Below, in pieces: positions 35,130 to 47,771 of a DNA stretch of 64,000 nucleotides. Numbering within the stretch: position 1 is the first letter of the stretch; every line of letters begins with the position of its first letter. The notes under the pieces were generated by a model. The model searched no databases, was not told the origin of the DNA, and saw only the letters and a list, made by a program, of their open reading frames with translations. The position numbers and the translations under genes are program-made. Source of the stretch: Terebella lapidaria (taxonomy: Eukaryota; Annelida; Polychaeta; Terebellida; Terebellidae); contig OX424566.1 in assembly GCA_949152475.1 (NCBI GenBank), positions 32,738,423 to 32,802,422 of the forward strand. The letters are read 5' to 3'.

Positions 35130-36800
35130 GACAAGCAAGGCCCAATCCAATCTACCGTAATTATCTGAATGATGTGACATAAGATATTCGGCTGATTCTT
35201 CGCAGCGACCATATCAAGTTCCAATTACTTTAGCATGCAAAATGAATCAAGTGATTAATTTGTCTGCAGTCTCACCAGGACTTCCATCTACTTAATTAGA
35301 TGTAACATGGGACATATTCTCTGGTTTTCACATTGATCGCTGGCAAAAGTACGAAGATTATGATATCGGTCTATCTCTCATGGCTTTACCATTATTTTGG
35401 GATATATTTTATACATTCTGCTGATAAGAGCAATGACATTTTGCTTATGATTATTTGTCGCTACTCTGCACACATCCTACGAAAATTCTCTGCGAACAAA
35501 TGTAGACAGCGTTGTCATGTTACCGTTGTATATATGCAGAAAAAGGCAGAGATATTCTAAACCAGAGACATTGTCGAGAGTTTTGTGGCACATAACTTCT
35601 CATGTGAGACAATTTTTCGCAGTATATACGTTTGAGTGCCCAAATGGTATGACTAAGGAGAATATGATTGCGGTAGTAACTGAGTCCCATGTGTTTTTTC
35701 AGTTGCCACGCAAGTCCACAAAAGCCAGTTTAATATGGAGAGTGGATTGAAAGTGCCATGTCTGGACAGGATATATTGTAATGCAAATGCAAACAGCTGA
35801 TCTGTGTTGCTATGTATTATTGTGGGTGATATATTTATGTACATGAGCGAGTATTTTGTGTCTTCATGTATCAGTTGATTATATGCAGTGATGCCATACA
35901 GATTAGGTGATTGAATTGATTTGATCGATTGGGTAATACATTACGTTATGATATATATATACATTATGATGATAATTTGTGTATACGTGTGCATCAAGTT
36001 GATTGTGCAGAATCATTTAGTCATGGTGTAAAAAACAAAAGGAAAACATTCACGCGAGTAGTACACAACTGCGAAGCAGTAGGGACGAGGCCCGATATCC
36101 AGAGGTAAATTGAAGATGATTTTAAGCTGTCAAACATAATTACCTAATGGGTAATACATAATACTTGGCTGATATAAAGCAATTTGTGGTAATATGTCGA
36201 GACAGCTTTTCTCAAGCAGATGTGTGGGTGCAAATTCCAGGAATCCATTTCCCCTCGTTGTCTAATATTTTGGAAAAGCAAGGTGTACTGGCGCAATGCA
36301 TCATTCGTATTGTATTCAATACTATAGTGTATATGATTGTGTGTCTTGTTGTTGGCTCATCCATAATAATCACACGATTGCTTGCGTAACCACATCCATA
36401 CGAGCGGGTAAACAAACATGGTATCCGAATAATGTAGCTGAATATATGGCACAATTATCATACGTGAATGATGAGATATGAAACACATGACATTGTTCCC
36501 ATTTCATTTGTAATACATCCATTATAACAACCTAAAAACAGAAGTGCAGTCCAGAAGTGAAACGTAGACAAACCAAATGGTGAAAATAGTGGCGATGTTC
36601 AGACTTGAAACAATACCACAGTCTTCTCGTGTCAAATGTCCTTCTGATGGATGAGCCCTGTCGTGAATGTAAGATTTCCCGGACTGATGTACCATCAAAC
36701 AGTGGTTGGCTTAGTCCTGTATCAAAGCAACGATCACAGGAATCGTCCTCATGTCGAATGTCAGACTCGAGAGTCATCAATCGTGTCTTTTCTATTCATG
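35130..36800 (+). repeat. Older, diverged partial copy of the duplicated 37-53 kb unit
   Basis: Positions 35,560-35,700 resemble 40,140-40,260 (AGAGACATTGTCGAGAG, ACTTCTCATGTGAGACAATTT), and 36,620-36,780 resemble 42,790-42,960 and 52,810-52,990 (AAATGTCCTTCTGATGGATGAGCC). The order is conserved, so this may be a third, eroded unit upstream of the tandem pair. No gene recognised; a 130-codon frame at 36,605 falls in this repeat. Confidence 0.5.
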
Positions 36801-37757
36801 TCGCCCTCGATGTGTTTCAATTTGAAATGTGTAAATATGAAAATACTGCGTTGACACACACCGGTGAATTTCAGACGCGTGTTGGGCTGTCATATGATGT
36901 ACCCAAATTACCAGGATTGAACTTAACCATAGGTATACGTGACACTTTCGAGACTAACTTAGTTAATTCGAACACCAGCTTTCGTACTCGTATATAGTAC
37001 TTCTTCAGATGTATAGAATCATAGTGTGGCAAATATTACAGCATTTTGTAACATGTATCAAGATTGATTCAGGCAGAGAAATTGTGTTATTTCCTTGTGA
37101 GTCCATTTTTCTCACGGAAGTCAGGAAGATTACTTCGTATTGCTACTTGCATCTTGTGGGTTATAGAAGCCCTAAAGCTCCACGTCTAGACATGTGTGAA
37201 GCAAGCAGTTGATGGGCTGGTGTTCGTGCTTTGGTTTATTGCCAGAGTTCTCTGTTTGGAATTAAGTCATTTCATTTGGTCGATTTAAGGTGGATACTTT
37301 AAGATTTAAGGTTGATTCCCATAATTGAACTTTAAAGTGGAATAATCGGTTTTTGGTTTTCTGTTTGAAAGTGATCAGTAGCTGTCCTTAGAGCATTTGC
37401 AGTATGCAAAAGTTCCAATGCGCACACGAATTTGTCTGAATTTGACATTGAACATCGGATTTTAAAATAGTTTCGCATGGAGCGGTTCCCATGCAGTGAT
37501 GCAAAATTAACAATAATAGCTGAAAATATAGAAACATACACAGCCCTATCACTTGAAACGTGTATATGTATGGTATATCATAGTGATGGAACCGCAAATA
37601 TTCAGTTTGATTCTTTTGTGTTGCAAATAACAACAATATATGGAATTTCGTGTCATTGTTTATGTTATCACAGATGTAAACAATTCGTTCACATCGTGCA
37701 TTTTTACGTTATGTTCAAACTCCACTGCAGGGTCATGCGGACGTATTTTGGCGGTTG

Positions 37758-38653
37758 TAAAGGCCCAATCACACTCACGATACGACCAAGATACGACCTT
37801 GCTGCGACCTAAAATTTTTGTGATCGTGTACAAATCGTGACACGAACGTACGACTGGTCGTACAGGTCGTGAATGGTCGCAAGCAAGGAACTAGTCTCGG
37901 CAAAGTCGATGGACATGTTCAAAACTTCCAACCTACGATCTCTGGTCGCACGTCGGTCTTGCACAATCGTGCCACCAGTCGGGAAATTTGGCACCACAAA
38001 TCGGACATTGTCGCACGTTATTGACTAGCAAAAATGGTCGTGCTACTAGTCGTACAACCTGGAGACTAGTGGTGCAATCAGTCGCACAACTTCGTGATTA
38101 GTGGTGCGATTATTCACGACCTGTGTCGACTGGTAGTACGACCTTATGATTGGTGGTACCACCCATTAGAAGCTTCCTGAAAGGAGGATAAAACGCGCAG
38201 TGAAAAATATTTTTTCCCAACACAACAAAATGTTTCAGCATTTATTCTAAACTATAAAACTGCAAATTATGGTTTCTGTAGTTTTGTGCCCTTTTGTCTG
38301 ATCAGACGGACGGTCGTGAGTCAGGTCGCGATTTATCGTATGACTGGTCGTTGATTGCTACGACTGGTTGTACGACAGGTCGGTGGTCACTACGACTGAA
38401 GGTACGACAGGTCTGTGGTCGCTACGACTGAAGGCACGACAGGTCGGTGGTCGCTGCAACGTGGTCGTACGACTGCTTGCTACCAATCTTTTCCATTCTT
38501 TCCGCGACCGTGCCACCAAGCGTACCACCAATCGTATGAACAGTCGCTACTTGCGATTGCAGTGGCGATCACTGGTGATCAGTCGTAACTCAGCGAATTT
38601 GAACCTGATCGTGCCACCATAAAATCGTACGACTCAGTGTGACTGGGCCTTAA
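37758..38653. mobile_element. Harbinger-like MITE, 890 bp (37,761-38,650)
   Basis: TAA on both sides flanks termini AGGCCCAATCACACT (left) and AGGCCCAGTCACACT (right, reversed). TAA/TWA target duplications with GGCCC-type ends are typical of PIF/Harbinger non-autonomous elements (established for that superfamily). The interior is built from many copies of GTCGTACGACC-like words in both orientations and has no coding sequence. Copy 2 of the duplication lacks it as part of a larger 1.4 kb difference. Confidence 0.82.
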
Positions 38654-40471
38654 TGGTGCTATATCATCTAATAAATATATGCTAGCCAATTGATTGATGA
38701 CGAATTTCAGGAACCGATTATTCCATTTCAATGTGTATTGCCGATTCCACGATTTATAATGCATATAGGTAGACTATATATATATATCAGGTATCAGAAA
38801 CTGCAATGAACCCTGAAAAGTGGTGTCTCCTTTCACCAATCAAGAATAATGTAATAGCAAAACCATATTCACGCAGCTGTAATTGATAATATATTGATTT
38901 GTTCATGTTTCAGAAAGACTTTGATGACACCGACCATATTTCCAGAGCCTGTTAGAATAGTTTTGAGTAGTCGTTTATGATAATGCAGATTCGATGGCAA
39001 TGCACGGTTATACTGAACACAGTTATACATGCATGAACAGTGTTATGAACGATGCGACAAAATGCAATCGCCAGCACTGTGTCGGATTCATTTGCCGTAA
39101 AAATAGTGGTTTAGTCATTCATATTGGAATACGAAATTATAAATAGCTAAACAAGTGAGAATGAAAAAATTCAAGATCAGTATCAAATTATCAAGTGAGT
39201 GGATATGAATTATACAAAGGTATCGTGTGAATTTTGTCGAACATATCGTCAGTATAAAAGACTAACTCACTAGGCCATACGTGAAATGTATTGCATTTGT
39301 CACTCGTACCATTGATCTGCCAAACCACATTGATCAGTTGAGTGTATTGTCCTCTGTGAGTTTCTAGCCAGAGTCAGTAAAGGACCATTCTCCCACGTGT
39401 CAATGAATTGGGCGCAAAGCTCAGTCTTTGAAGTTATGTTCGATGTCCTTTGTCCGGATCCGACCAATTTCCGTCACTTTCCGGAAATAGTATAATACCA
39501 CTTTGCAGAAGACTGGGGGACGAGAACGGGAAGTTGTAAATAGCCGGTATTTTGTTTTTTGACATAACATATCAAATCATGACATCTACTCATATCCACA
39601 TGTCTACATATAAGAGCTTTGTGGCTAATCAAGGCGGTCACATCCTGCAACACATCCTATATAGCATATATGTCAGGTACGGTGTACTACTATCAGCTAA
39701 ATGTGTTCCATGACCGTTAATCACAATTCTTCCCTTTAGTACGTGACAACTTGATCATATGATTCCAAAAAAAGTACAGACCAGAAAAATCTCTGAAGCA
39801 GAAGGAATATCACTGTAGTAATTTGAAAGAAAAAAAAACGCATGGGAAGTATGGTGCATAAGTTACAAAGAAAGTTGTGAACAAATATCTTCCAGATTCA
39901 TTAAAATCTACATACTTACACATAAAATCACCCAAATTTGGTTATCAGTACTGCACTCACTTACTGCTGTAAGCTTGATGTTTGACACAATTGTGATATA
40001 TTGGAAAGAAAATGTCTTGATCATGGTATATTGCTTCTCTGTGCACATACTACACATAAGCCCCTTACGAGGTGGTAAAAACAGGGTCGGTAGGTTCATT
40101 TTGGTTTATGTGAAAAAAAAAACTGACACATACTAAAGCAGAGACCATTACCGAGAGTATTGTTGCCCATAACTCCTGGTGAGGAGACAATTTCCAACAG
40201 GACATAGCTCTGAGTGGCCGAAGTATATGATTCGGGGAATACAAGTTTTGTTTTCATTTTCGTTCATTTTAGCTGGTATATCGTCTATATAATAAAAGTC
40301 ATCGTAGGTGATTGATCAGTATTGCGGACAACATTGGGTGGAAATGAAAATATGACATCATTATGGCAATATGCAACTTGCGTCCACTGGAAAATAATGT
40401 ATAATAACTCCGTTCGAGCAAAGATATTTGGATTCATGCTTTCCCCCCTGTTATAATAACAATACTGAGTG

Positions 40472-42092
40472 TTAAAGGGAATATTGGCGTTGCCTAGTAC
40501 AGATATAGGCATTTGCCATCGTAATATTCCCATTGAATCAGACTTATCCATTCGGATTTCATGGGTTTTTAGAACATGTTGGCATTTCGAGTAACAAATC
40601 ATGGTGCCTACTTTAGTACACCATATGCACGGATTTGATCTAGGCCTATCAGCAAGCAGCCTCTCAGTGAAATGAAGGCCTACACATTTAGTCGTTGCAA
40701 GTTACTCGTATAGTATGTGAGGTATGTCGATATGAGTAGGCTATGGTTGCGAGCAGAAAACAAGCGTGGTGACATACTGATATTTTGCATTAGACTAGTG
40801 TAATTTTCCGTATATTCCATTACAATTGAGCTCCTGATATCCTTCCAGAAAAGAAGGAATTACTGTACGACATTCGGGTATTTACCGATACAAGGCACGG
40901 CGTGCCGATATAAATATGGCTGTGGCCAGACAAAATCGAACTGACATGCAGTTGTCACATTTTCTAATTCTACACGAAAATTGCAGTAAACTAGTTCACA
41001 TTATTAATATGTGACTTTCCGATATGGTATAGATTAAGGGACAATACACAGCGCGGAAACTTGAATTCCTTTAAAACACGCATCGCATGTATCATCACAA
41101 GACACGACCTGATTGTACAAATCTGTCCATGCACAGCAAACAAGCGCAGTGACATGCTCATTTTTCATCATCTATTAATTCTACACATAATTTGCAAAAA
41201 AGTAATACATATTCTTCGATTATTTCATTCATATTAGAATTCTGATAACACATAAGCGACATAAAACCATACGGCGAGTTGAATTCCGGCAAGACATACA
41301 GAGTACATGTATTTATCGTTGCAACTAACACTCAGCGCAGTAATCCATATTTTTTTCATTGATGACAATACAAACATTTGACAACATGTACTCTACACCA
41401 ATATTACAAAATTTTCATAACTATTAAATATTGATTTTGGTCTTACGGTGGTATTTGTCTCTAATAACTTTTTTTTTCTGAACGAAAACACTGCCAATTT
41501 TTTTAGCCTATGTACAGTAAATATAAGGCTAGTAAAATATAAGACATATCATTTTTTGACATATTCTGGAAGACACGTTTACATGGTGTCCATGTGCAAA
41601 ATATCAAAAAAATCTCAGTGTTTTATATCAAGCAAGAACAGACATGAATCATTATACTTGGTTGCATATCTGCGATAATTAACGTTACAATAACAAGCCT
41701 ACAAGAACCATGTCTAAAAGTTGAATGGAACTATTTCTTCGAAGGTCCTTAAACATGTATTATTTTTGTCAATTGTCCTAAAGAAATATATTCCGACTAA
41801 ACCTTTTAATATGACAGATAATTTAGGATCCGTATGACTGGTGTACGGTACATTATGTGTGCGATGTGTTCATATATTCGAGCGTGCTCAGCTGCATAAA
41901 TCACGTCTTTTCTCAACCTTCGGGACGCATTGGCACACCTTAGTTCTAGATCGATATCTCAGTTATTTCACTGGTGACATATCATTTTTTGCACGTCTTT
42001 CATTAAAACACATTTTTCTGCATGTATATTTGAAATTTCAGCCAAATCTCAGTGTTTAAATTTTTTCATTGAACACCCGGGTTTATCTTTAA
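40472..42092 (+). mobile_element. Deleted version of the TTAA element in copy 1
   Basis: The same TTAA followed by AGG stands at 40,472-40,478. Then 19 bases not found in copy 2 (GAATATTGGCGTTGCCTAG) replace 4,544 bp, after which sequence from TACAGATATAGGC onward matches the right interior of the full element, through the right terminus at 42,070-42,088 and TTAA at 42,089-42,092. The left terminal repeat is lost apart from AGG. Whether this is a deletion or copy 2 gained an insertion cannot be settled from one haplotype, but the terminal repeats favour deletion. Confidence 0.7.
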
Positions 42093-42149
42093 ATGATTCC
42101 GTGACTTTATTCACCATAATTACTCACAATCATTTAATGCTTGATTGCT

Positions 42150-42420
42150 TGCAAATGTTGATACATATTACAGGGGGAACTGGAATGCAAATGCTAAGTA
42201 TCAATCTATTACCACCAATACAGTCAAATCTTGATGATTCCAATAACAAACGTAAAGTACAACATTTTGCAATAGTTGTACAACATTTTGCAATAGAAAA
42301 GCCCGATCAAATAGTTTATCAAACGACACACTGGCGCAGACAGTGTGTTAGATGTAGTTGTTTCTACTGTACACCTGATGGAATTAGCATACAACTGCCC
42401 AACAAGCTATGGAAATAATT
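42150..42420 (+). repeat. Block B in copy 1, with Cys-rich reading-frame tail
   Basis: Block B copy just right of the deleted TTAA element. The frame ends VRCSCFYCTPDGISIQLP, NKLWK and stop. The same tail with C-x2-C-x-C-x2-C spacing is found at 3,000-3,090, 52,360-52,447, 56,040-56,150 and 56,462-56,538. Confidence 0.7.
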
Positions 42421-45400
42421 TAGAAATCCGAAACAAACCCCATGGAATTGATATATGACAATTGGATACAGCATTACAATGAGCAAAAACCATGAAGTGT
42501 CCAATAGGTGAATGGATTGGCATGCACCATACATTTTTTCGTGGTCCCCGTATGTTGTGCTGCCCCTTGATAATTCTACTCGTCCACTGGAAATATACTG
42601 TTTTCTCCTTCTAGCACATCTTTAGTCCTTGTTGACTATAGGAGAACAAACAGCATAGTCTATCTGGGCCATATCAATAAGTTTCTCATTAACCTCTCAT
42701 TAAACTAAAACCAGCAGGTCGACAGAAATTAGTTTTTACAGATGAATCAGATGTAGAATCCACATATTGGGAATACTGGAATTTCTCAGCCTCATATTGC
42801 TGCTTTACCTGTCCAATATCCCTCTGATAGATGAGCCGTGTCATGGGTGTCAGAATATCTGGTCTCTGATTCATGTGGCATCAAAGCGAGGTGGGTTCAG
42901 CATGTACCAAAACAACTGTCACCGAGAATTGTCATCACACCACCTGCCAGCTTTTTAGGTCAGCGTTGATTTCATATGTTTGGGTCTGGACTGTGAGTTC
43001 AGAGGTTTTGATAAGTGTTGAAATATCAGGCGGTTATTTTATTTTGTCATATAATTTTTTCATTCTACAGGATTAAACGAATAATGAAAAACTCCACACA
43101 CAAATAACAAAAAAAACTCCGATGGACAATTTCGTATTGTTAAACTTGATATGATTGTCTGGGCATCATCTAAGCTTTTATCTTTCGTGCTCTGATAATC
43201 GGACTAACACGAGTGATGGCCTCAAACATGATGGACTTTTTTTGACATAATACGCGGGATGAAACATCCTAAGTGTATTAGGTGCATGTAATATGCCATG
43301 AGAGGATTACATAACATAGTGTAATGAACATTCCACTCCTTGGTAGTATTATTGAGGTGGTCTTATAACACAGTGTAATGAAACTGTCTATGGTAGTTGG
43401 GGCCAAAAACTGCCTTTAGTTAGTAAAGTTTTGGTTCATTATAGATGTTTGCAAATTACAACACTGTTTAGATATTGAAGTATTAGGTGGTAATGTAGGT
43501 ACATGCATGTATGTACAACTTTAATGTGCGTGTTCCGAAATCCACAAATATACCATGCAAACTTTATATTCTTACAAAACGTTTTTTGCCTTGCGATCTA
43601 AACGTGATTGTTACAACTCCATGTACGTTTACTTGTTGGTGCGCGCTTGTTGTAGCCGTCACCATTTACCGAAAAAATTGTCACACATTCATTGGGGCAT
43701 ATTTTTTGCTTTTACAATGTGTCAAATGTGTTCAATATGTCCGAAATAAACACATTAAAATCAATTATATCGTGATTCTCTACTGCAATGTGAGGTCAGT
43801 ACTGTTACTTCCCATATTAACGATTGTCAACCACATTACTCGGCATCGTAGTGTGGCAAATATTATGGCATTTTGTAACATGCATCAAGATTGATTCAGG
43901 GAGAGAAATTGTGTTTCCTTGTGAGTCAATGTTTCCCCTGGAAGTCAAGAAGATTACTTCCTATTGCTACTTGCATCTTATGGGCTATGGAAGTCCGAAA
44001 GCTCCACGTCTAGACATGTGTGATGCAACCAGTTGATGAGCTGGTGTTCGTTCTTTGTTTTCGTGCCGTGAGTTCTCTGTTTGGAAGCAAGTCATTTCGT
44101 TTGGTCGATTTAAGGTGGATATTTGATGAGGTGGATACCCATTACTTGTTTATGAGCCGGTGTTTGTGCTTTGGTGTCGTGCCAGACGTGACGTGGTAGA
44201 TATTTGTATTCGATTTCCATAATTGAACTTAATGTGTATTGCCAATTCCCCGATTTATAATGCATATAGATACATTATATCTATATCAGGTATCAGAAAC
44301 TGCAATGAACCCTGAAAAGTGGTGTCTCCTTTCACTCACCAATCAAACATAATGTAATAGCAAAACCATATTCACGCAGCTGTAATTGATAATGTATTGA
44401 TTTGTTCATGTTTCAGAAAGACTTTGATGACACCGACCATATCCCCATGGCCTGTTAGAATAGTTTTGAGTAGTCGTTTATGATAATGCAGATTCGGTGG
44501 CAATGCACGGTTTTACTGAACACGGCTATATATATATATGCATGGACAGTGTTATGAATGATGCAACAAAATGCAATCGCAAGCACCGTCTCGGATTCAT
44601 TCGCCATCAAAATAATGGTTTAGTTATTCATATTGGAATACGAAATTTAAACAGCTTAACAAATGAGAATGAAAATATCAAGATCAGTATCAAATTATCA
44701 AGTGAGTGGATATGAAATATACAAAGGTATCGTGTGAATTTTGTCGAACATATCGTCAGTATAAAAGACTAACTCACTAGGCCATACGTGAAATGTATTG
44801 CATTTGTCACTCGTACCATTGATCTGCCAAACCACATTGATCAGTTGAGTGTATTGTCCTCTGTGAGTTTCTAGCCAGAGTCAGTAAAGGACCATTCTCC
44901 CACGTGTCAATGAATTGGGCGCAAAGCTCAGTCTTTGAAGTTATGTTCGATGTCCTTTGTCCGGATCCGACCAATTTCCGTCACTTTCCGGAAATAGTAT
45001 AATACCACTTTGCAGAGGACTGGGGGACGAGAACGGGAAGTTGTAAATAGCCGGTATTTTGTTTTTTGACATAACATATCAAATCATGACATCTACTCAT
45101 ATCCACATGTCTACATATAAGAGCTTTGTGGCTAATCAAGGCGCCGGTCACATCCTGCAACACATCCTATATAGCACATATGTCAGGTACGGTGTACTAC
45201 TATCAGCTAAATGTGTTCCATGACCGTTAATCACAATTCTTCCCTTTAGTACGTGACAACTTGATCATATGATTCCAAAAAAAGTACAGACCAGAAAAAT
45301 CTCTGAAGCAGAAGGAATATCACTGTAGTAATTTGAAAGAAAAAAAAACGCATGGGAAGTATGGTGCATAAGTTACAAAGAAAGTTGTGAACAAATATCT

Positions 45401-46023
45401 TTCAGATTCATTAAAATCTACATACTTACACATAAAATCACCCAAATTTGGTTATCAGTACTGCTCTCACTTACTGCTGTAAGCTTGATGTTTGACACAA
45501 TTGTGATATATTGGAAAGAAAATGTCTTGATCATGGTATATTGCTTCTCTGTGCACATACTACACATAAGCCCCTTACGAGGTGGTAAAAACAGGGTCGG
45601 TAGGTTCATTTTGGTTTATGTGAAAAAAAAAACTGACACATACTAAAGCAGAGACCATTACCGAGAGTATTGTTGCCCATAACTCCTGGTGAGGAGACAA
45701 TTTCCAACAGGACATAGCTCTGAGTGGCCGAAGTATATGATTCGGGGAATACAAGTTTTGTTTTCATTTTCGTTCATTTTAGCTGGTATATCGTCTATAT
45801 AATAAAAGTCATCGTAGGTGATTGATCAGTATTGCGGACAACATTGGGTGGAAATGAAAATATGACATCATTATGGCAATATGCAACTTGCGTCCACTGG
45901 AAAATAATGTATAATAACTCCGTTCGAGCAAAGATATTTGGATTCATGCTTTCCCCCCTGTTATAATAACAATACTGAGTGTTAAAGGTAAACCCGGGTG
46001 TTCATGCTCCATCTGGCGGACGA

Positions 46024-46042
46024 AAACGTCATTATGACGTTT
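46024..46042. promoter_or_regulatory. CRE-like palindrome near the left terminus
   Basis: AAACGTCATTATGACGTTT is a palindrome around a single central base, containing ACGTCA and TGACGT half sites of the CREB/ATF type. It lies 20 bp inside the left terminal repeat and about 195 bp before the THAP start codon, so it may be part of a promoter or a transposase-binding site. Confidence 0.45.
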
Positions 46043-46236
46043 AGGCCGATCCACAGATTTAAGCTAATTAGTATGCAGACCAATCACATTGCTGAATCTG
46101 GCCACGCCCTTAGCAACGAAAACGTCTCTCGAAAAGTCGGGCAAAGTTCGGGCACACGTGGTTTGTTTGGCGCCATTTATTGATTGCTTCTGTCGTGTCA
46201 CTCTTAGAAAGCACGATCTTTTGGGACGATTTCAGG

Positions 46237-46446
46237 ATGCCAGGAAAACACTTTTGCTATACAAATTGTAAGTCGGACTCAAGGTACGCTGAAAAATACC
46301 AAGGCGTGACAATCGTGACATTCTTCCCGTTCCCGAAGCCGAAGCGCAACTTGGAACGCTGTAAAGCCTGGATCAAGGCGTGCGGGAGGCCTCGCTCACA
46401 AGTCAACGTCGGATCAATAACGAAGGATTTTTACGTCTGTTCGAAG
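46237..46446 (+). CDS. THAP zinc-finger exon 1
   Basis: The ATG at 46,237 opens 70 codons beginning MPGKHFCYTNCKSDSR. The C2CH THAP signature is clear: C7-x3-C11, FFPFPKPKRNLERCKAWIKA with the invariant P and W, an ACGRP word, and FYVCSK at the end, where the final CxxH histidine would start the next exon. It ends at a donor, AAG/GTTTGT, in phase 0. THAP domains bind DNA in transposases (P element, Kolobok) and host regulators. I could not find the next exon (expected to start H-F) between 46,447 and 47,523, so the gene may be incomplete. The upstream context is a left terminal repeat and a CRE-like palindrome. Confidence 0.85.
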
Positions 46447-47049
46447 GTTTGTTTTCCCACTATCTCAAGATAATTATATACATATGACAGTAAATTGTGG
46501 TTATTTTAGGCCTAATAGACTTGTAAGTAGTTAATCTGGTGAAGGGATTTGAATACTGAATACTACATGTACAGTAGGGCCTACGAGTTCACTCTTCAGA
46601 CTTCGCTCATACCGGTATCGATTTTTCAGGGGAGGGGGGGGGGGGAGATATTTGTTATAATTACTTAGTGCCTGATCTGTCAATGTAACGAATATCGTTA
46701 TGGTTTTAGCAGATTTTTTCCGCCGTTTTGATTTCGGTCTTATAAGTTTAGATTTCCTCGATGTATCCTTGCCGAACTTTCAACACTGGTCAGACATAAT
46801 ATTAGGAAGAACCCTATCGTTTTTGAGCCGGATCCGAGGTTCTTGAGGATGAAATCAAGGCTGATTTTGAGACTTGGTTTCCGGACGATAACTCCGGACG
46901 AAAAATATTCAGGCAATGGTTGCATAACATTGCATGGAGGTTCATATGCCAACAGGGAAGAACCCTGTTGATTTTGGGATTGATCCGTCAAACGACCTTT
47001 GACCTAGAGGTCGAAATTATTTCTTTGCTGATTCATAAATCAAAGGCTT

Positions 47050-47360
47050 CCTGCCTATCTCGGAAACAGTGTGTCGTAGAGCGAAACGGATGTTATTTTC
47101 GGACTCATCGCCCTAGACAAACATGTCTAAGGGTTATTATGGATGAACTTTGACCTTGACCTCAAACTTTTTTGGCTGAGGTAGCATTTTTCGTTTTTGT
47201 CAATATCTTGGAAACGGTGCGTCGTAGAGCGAAACGGATGTTACTAGACGAACATGTCTGAGGGGTATTAGCGATGACCTTTGTCCTTGACCTCAAATGT
47301 TTTTGCTGAGTCAACTTTTTTCATTTTCGTCGGTATTTTGCCAACGGTGTGTCGTAAAGC
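47050..47360. repeat. Three imperfect ~130-150 bp direct repeats in the THAP intron
   Basis: Words CGGAAACAGTGTGTCGTAGA / GGAAACGGTGCGTCGTAGAG / CAACGGTGTGTCGTAAAG, each after a Phe-rich T tract, with ACATGTCTRAGGGKTATTA and ACCTTGACCTCAAA between them. They lie in the presumed intron after THAP exon 1. Confidence 0.65.
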
Positions 47361-47523
47361 CCGTGGCAAACATGTTATAAATACATGTATTATTAACACT
47401 GAAATGCCTCCAAGGCATCTTTAGGCCTTGATGTCTATTTTTTCCTAATCCTGTCACAGTACTCATTAACGATCTGAGTATCCGGTGATAGTAAGGCATC
47501 TTTCATATTCTCTGTTGAAATAG

Positions 47524-47639
47524 CTCGCATTCGAAGAGGCGGAGAGTGACTTCACCAGAGATTGATCCTGTGCATGTGGCGGATCATGAAACAATTCAAA
47601 CTGAGACTACACGGAGTCATTCGAGTGATCAATCTGCAG
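47524..47639 (+). CDS. THAP gene, middle exon
   Basis: Follows TCTGTTGAAATAG and ends GCAG/GTATTT. The 116 nt are open in one frame, SHSKRRRVTSPEIDPVHVAD then HETIQTETTRSHSSDQSA, a basic patch followed by a polar linker such as often follows a THAP domain. Phase: it starts with one leftover base and ends with one (G). The next exon starts with two bases, giving an intact codon (G+AT, Asp). The phase does not match exon 1 directly, which agrees with a missing exon in between. Confidence 0.65.
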
Positions 47640-47771
47640 GTATTTACTACTATCGATTTATTGCAGCATGTATGATAACAAAATACCAATTATGAACAAA
47701 TACAATTTCACTAGTTTGATATCACTAGTATTAGTATGTAAACTATTGTGGTGTTAGCAAAATACAAGAAA

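Larger units (their letters stand above)
37018..43479 (+). repeat. Tandem duplication, copy 1
   Basis: Matches copy 2 (43,848-53,569) in this order: 37,018-37,335 with 43,848-44,220, 38,727-40,478 with 44,222-45,988, and 40,498-43,479 with 50,533-53,569. Copy 1 alone carries 37,336-38,726 (with a Harbinger-like element). Copy 2 alone carries 45,989-50,532 (THAP and YqaJ genes). Identity is very high between about 39,150 and 42,650 and visibly lower outside. Confidence 0.9.

Noticed and set aside
43511-43894. A 127-codon plus-strand frame between the duplicated units
   Set aside because: Its end runs into the repeat unit and its composition (Cys, Ile, Val scattered) resembles translated AT-rich noise; no homology recalled.
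39908-45609. A 63-codon minus-strand frame conserved at 39,908-40,099 and 45,418-45,609
   Set aside because: Conservation is explained by the recent tandem duplication; the whole region is nearly identical, including non-coding parts.
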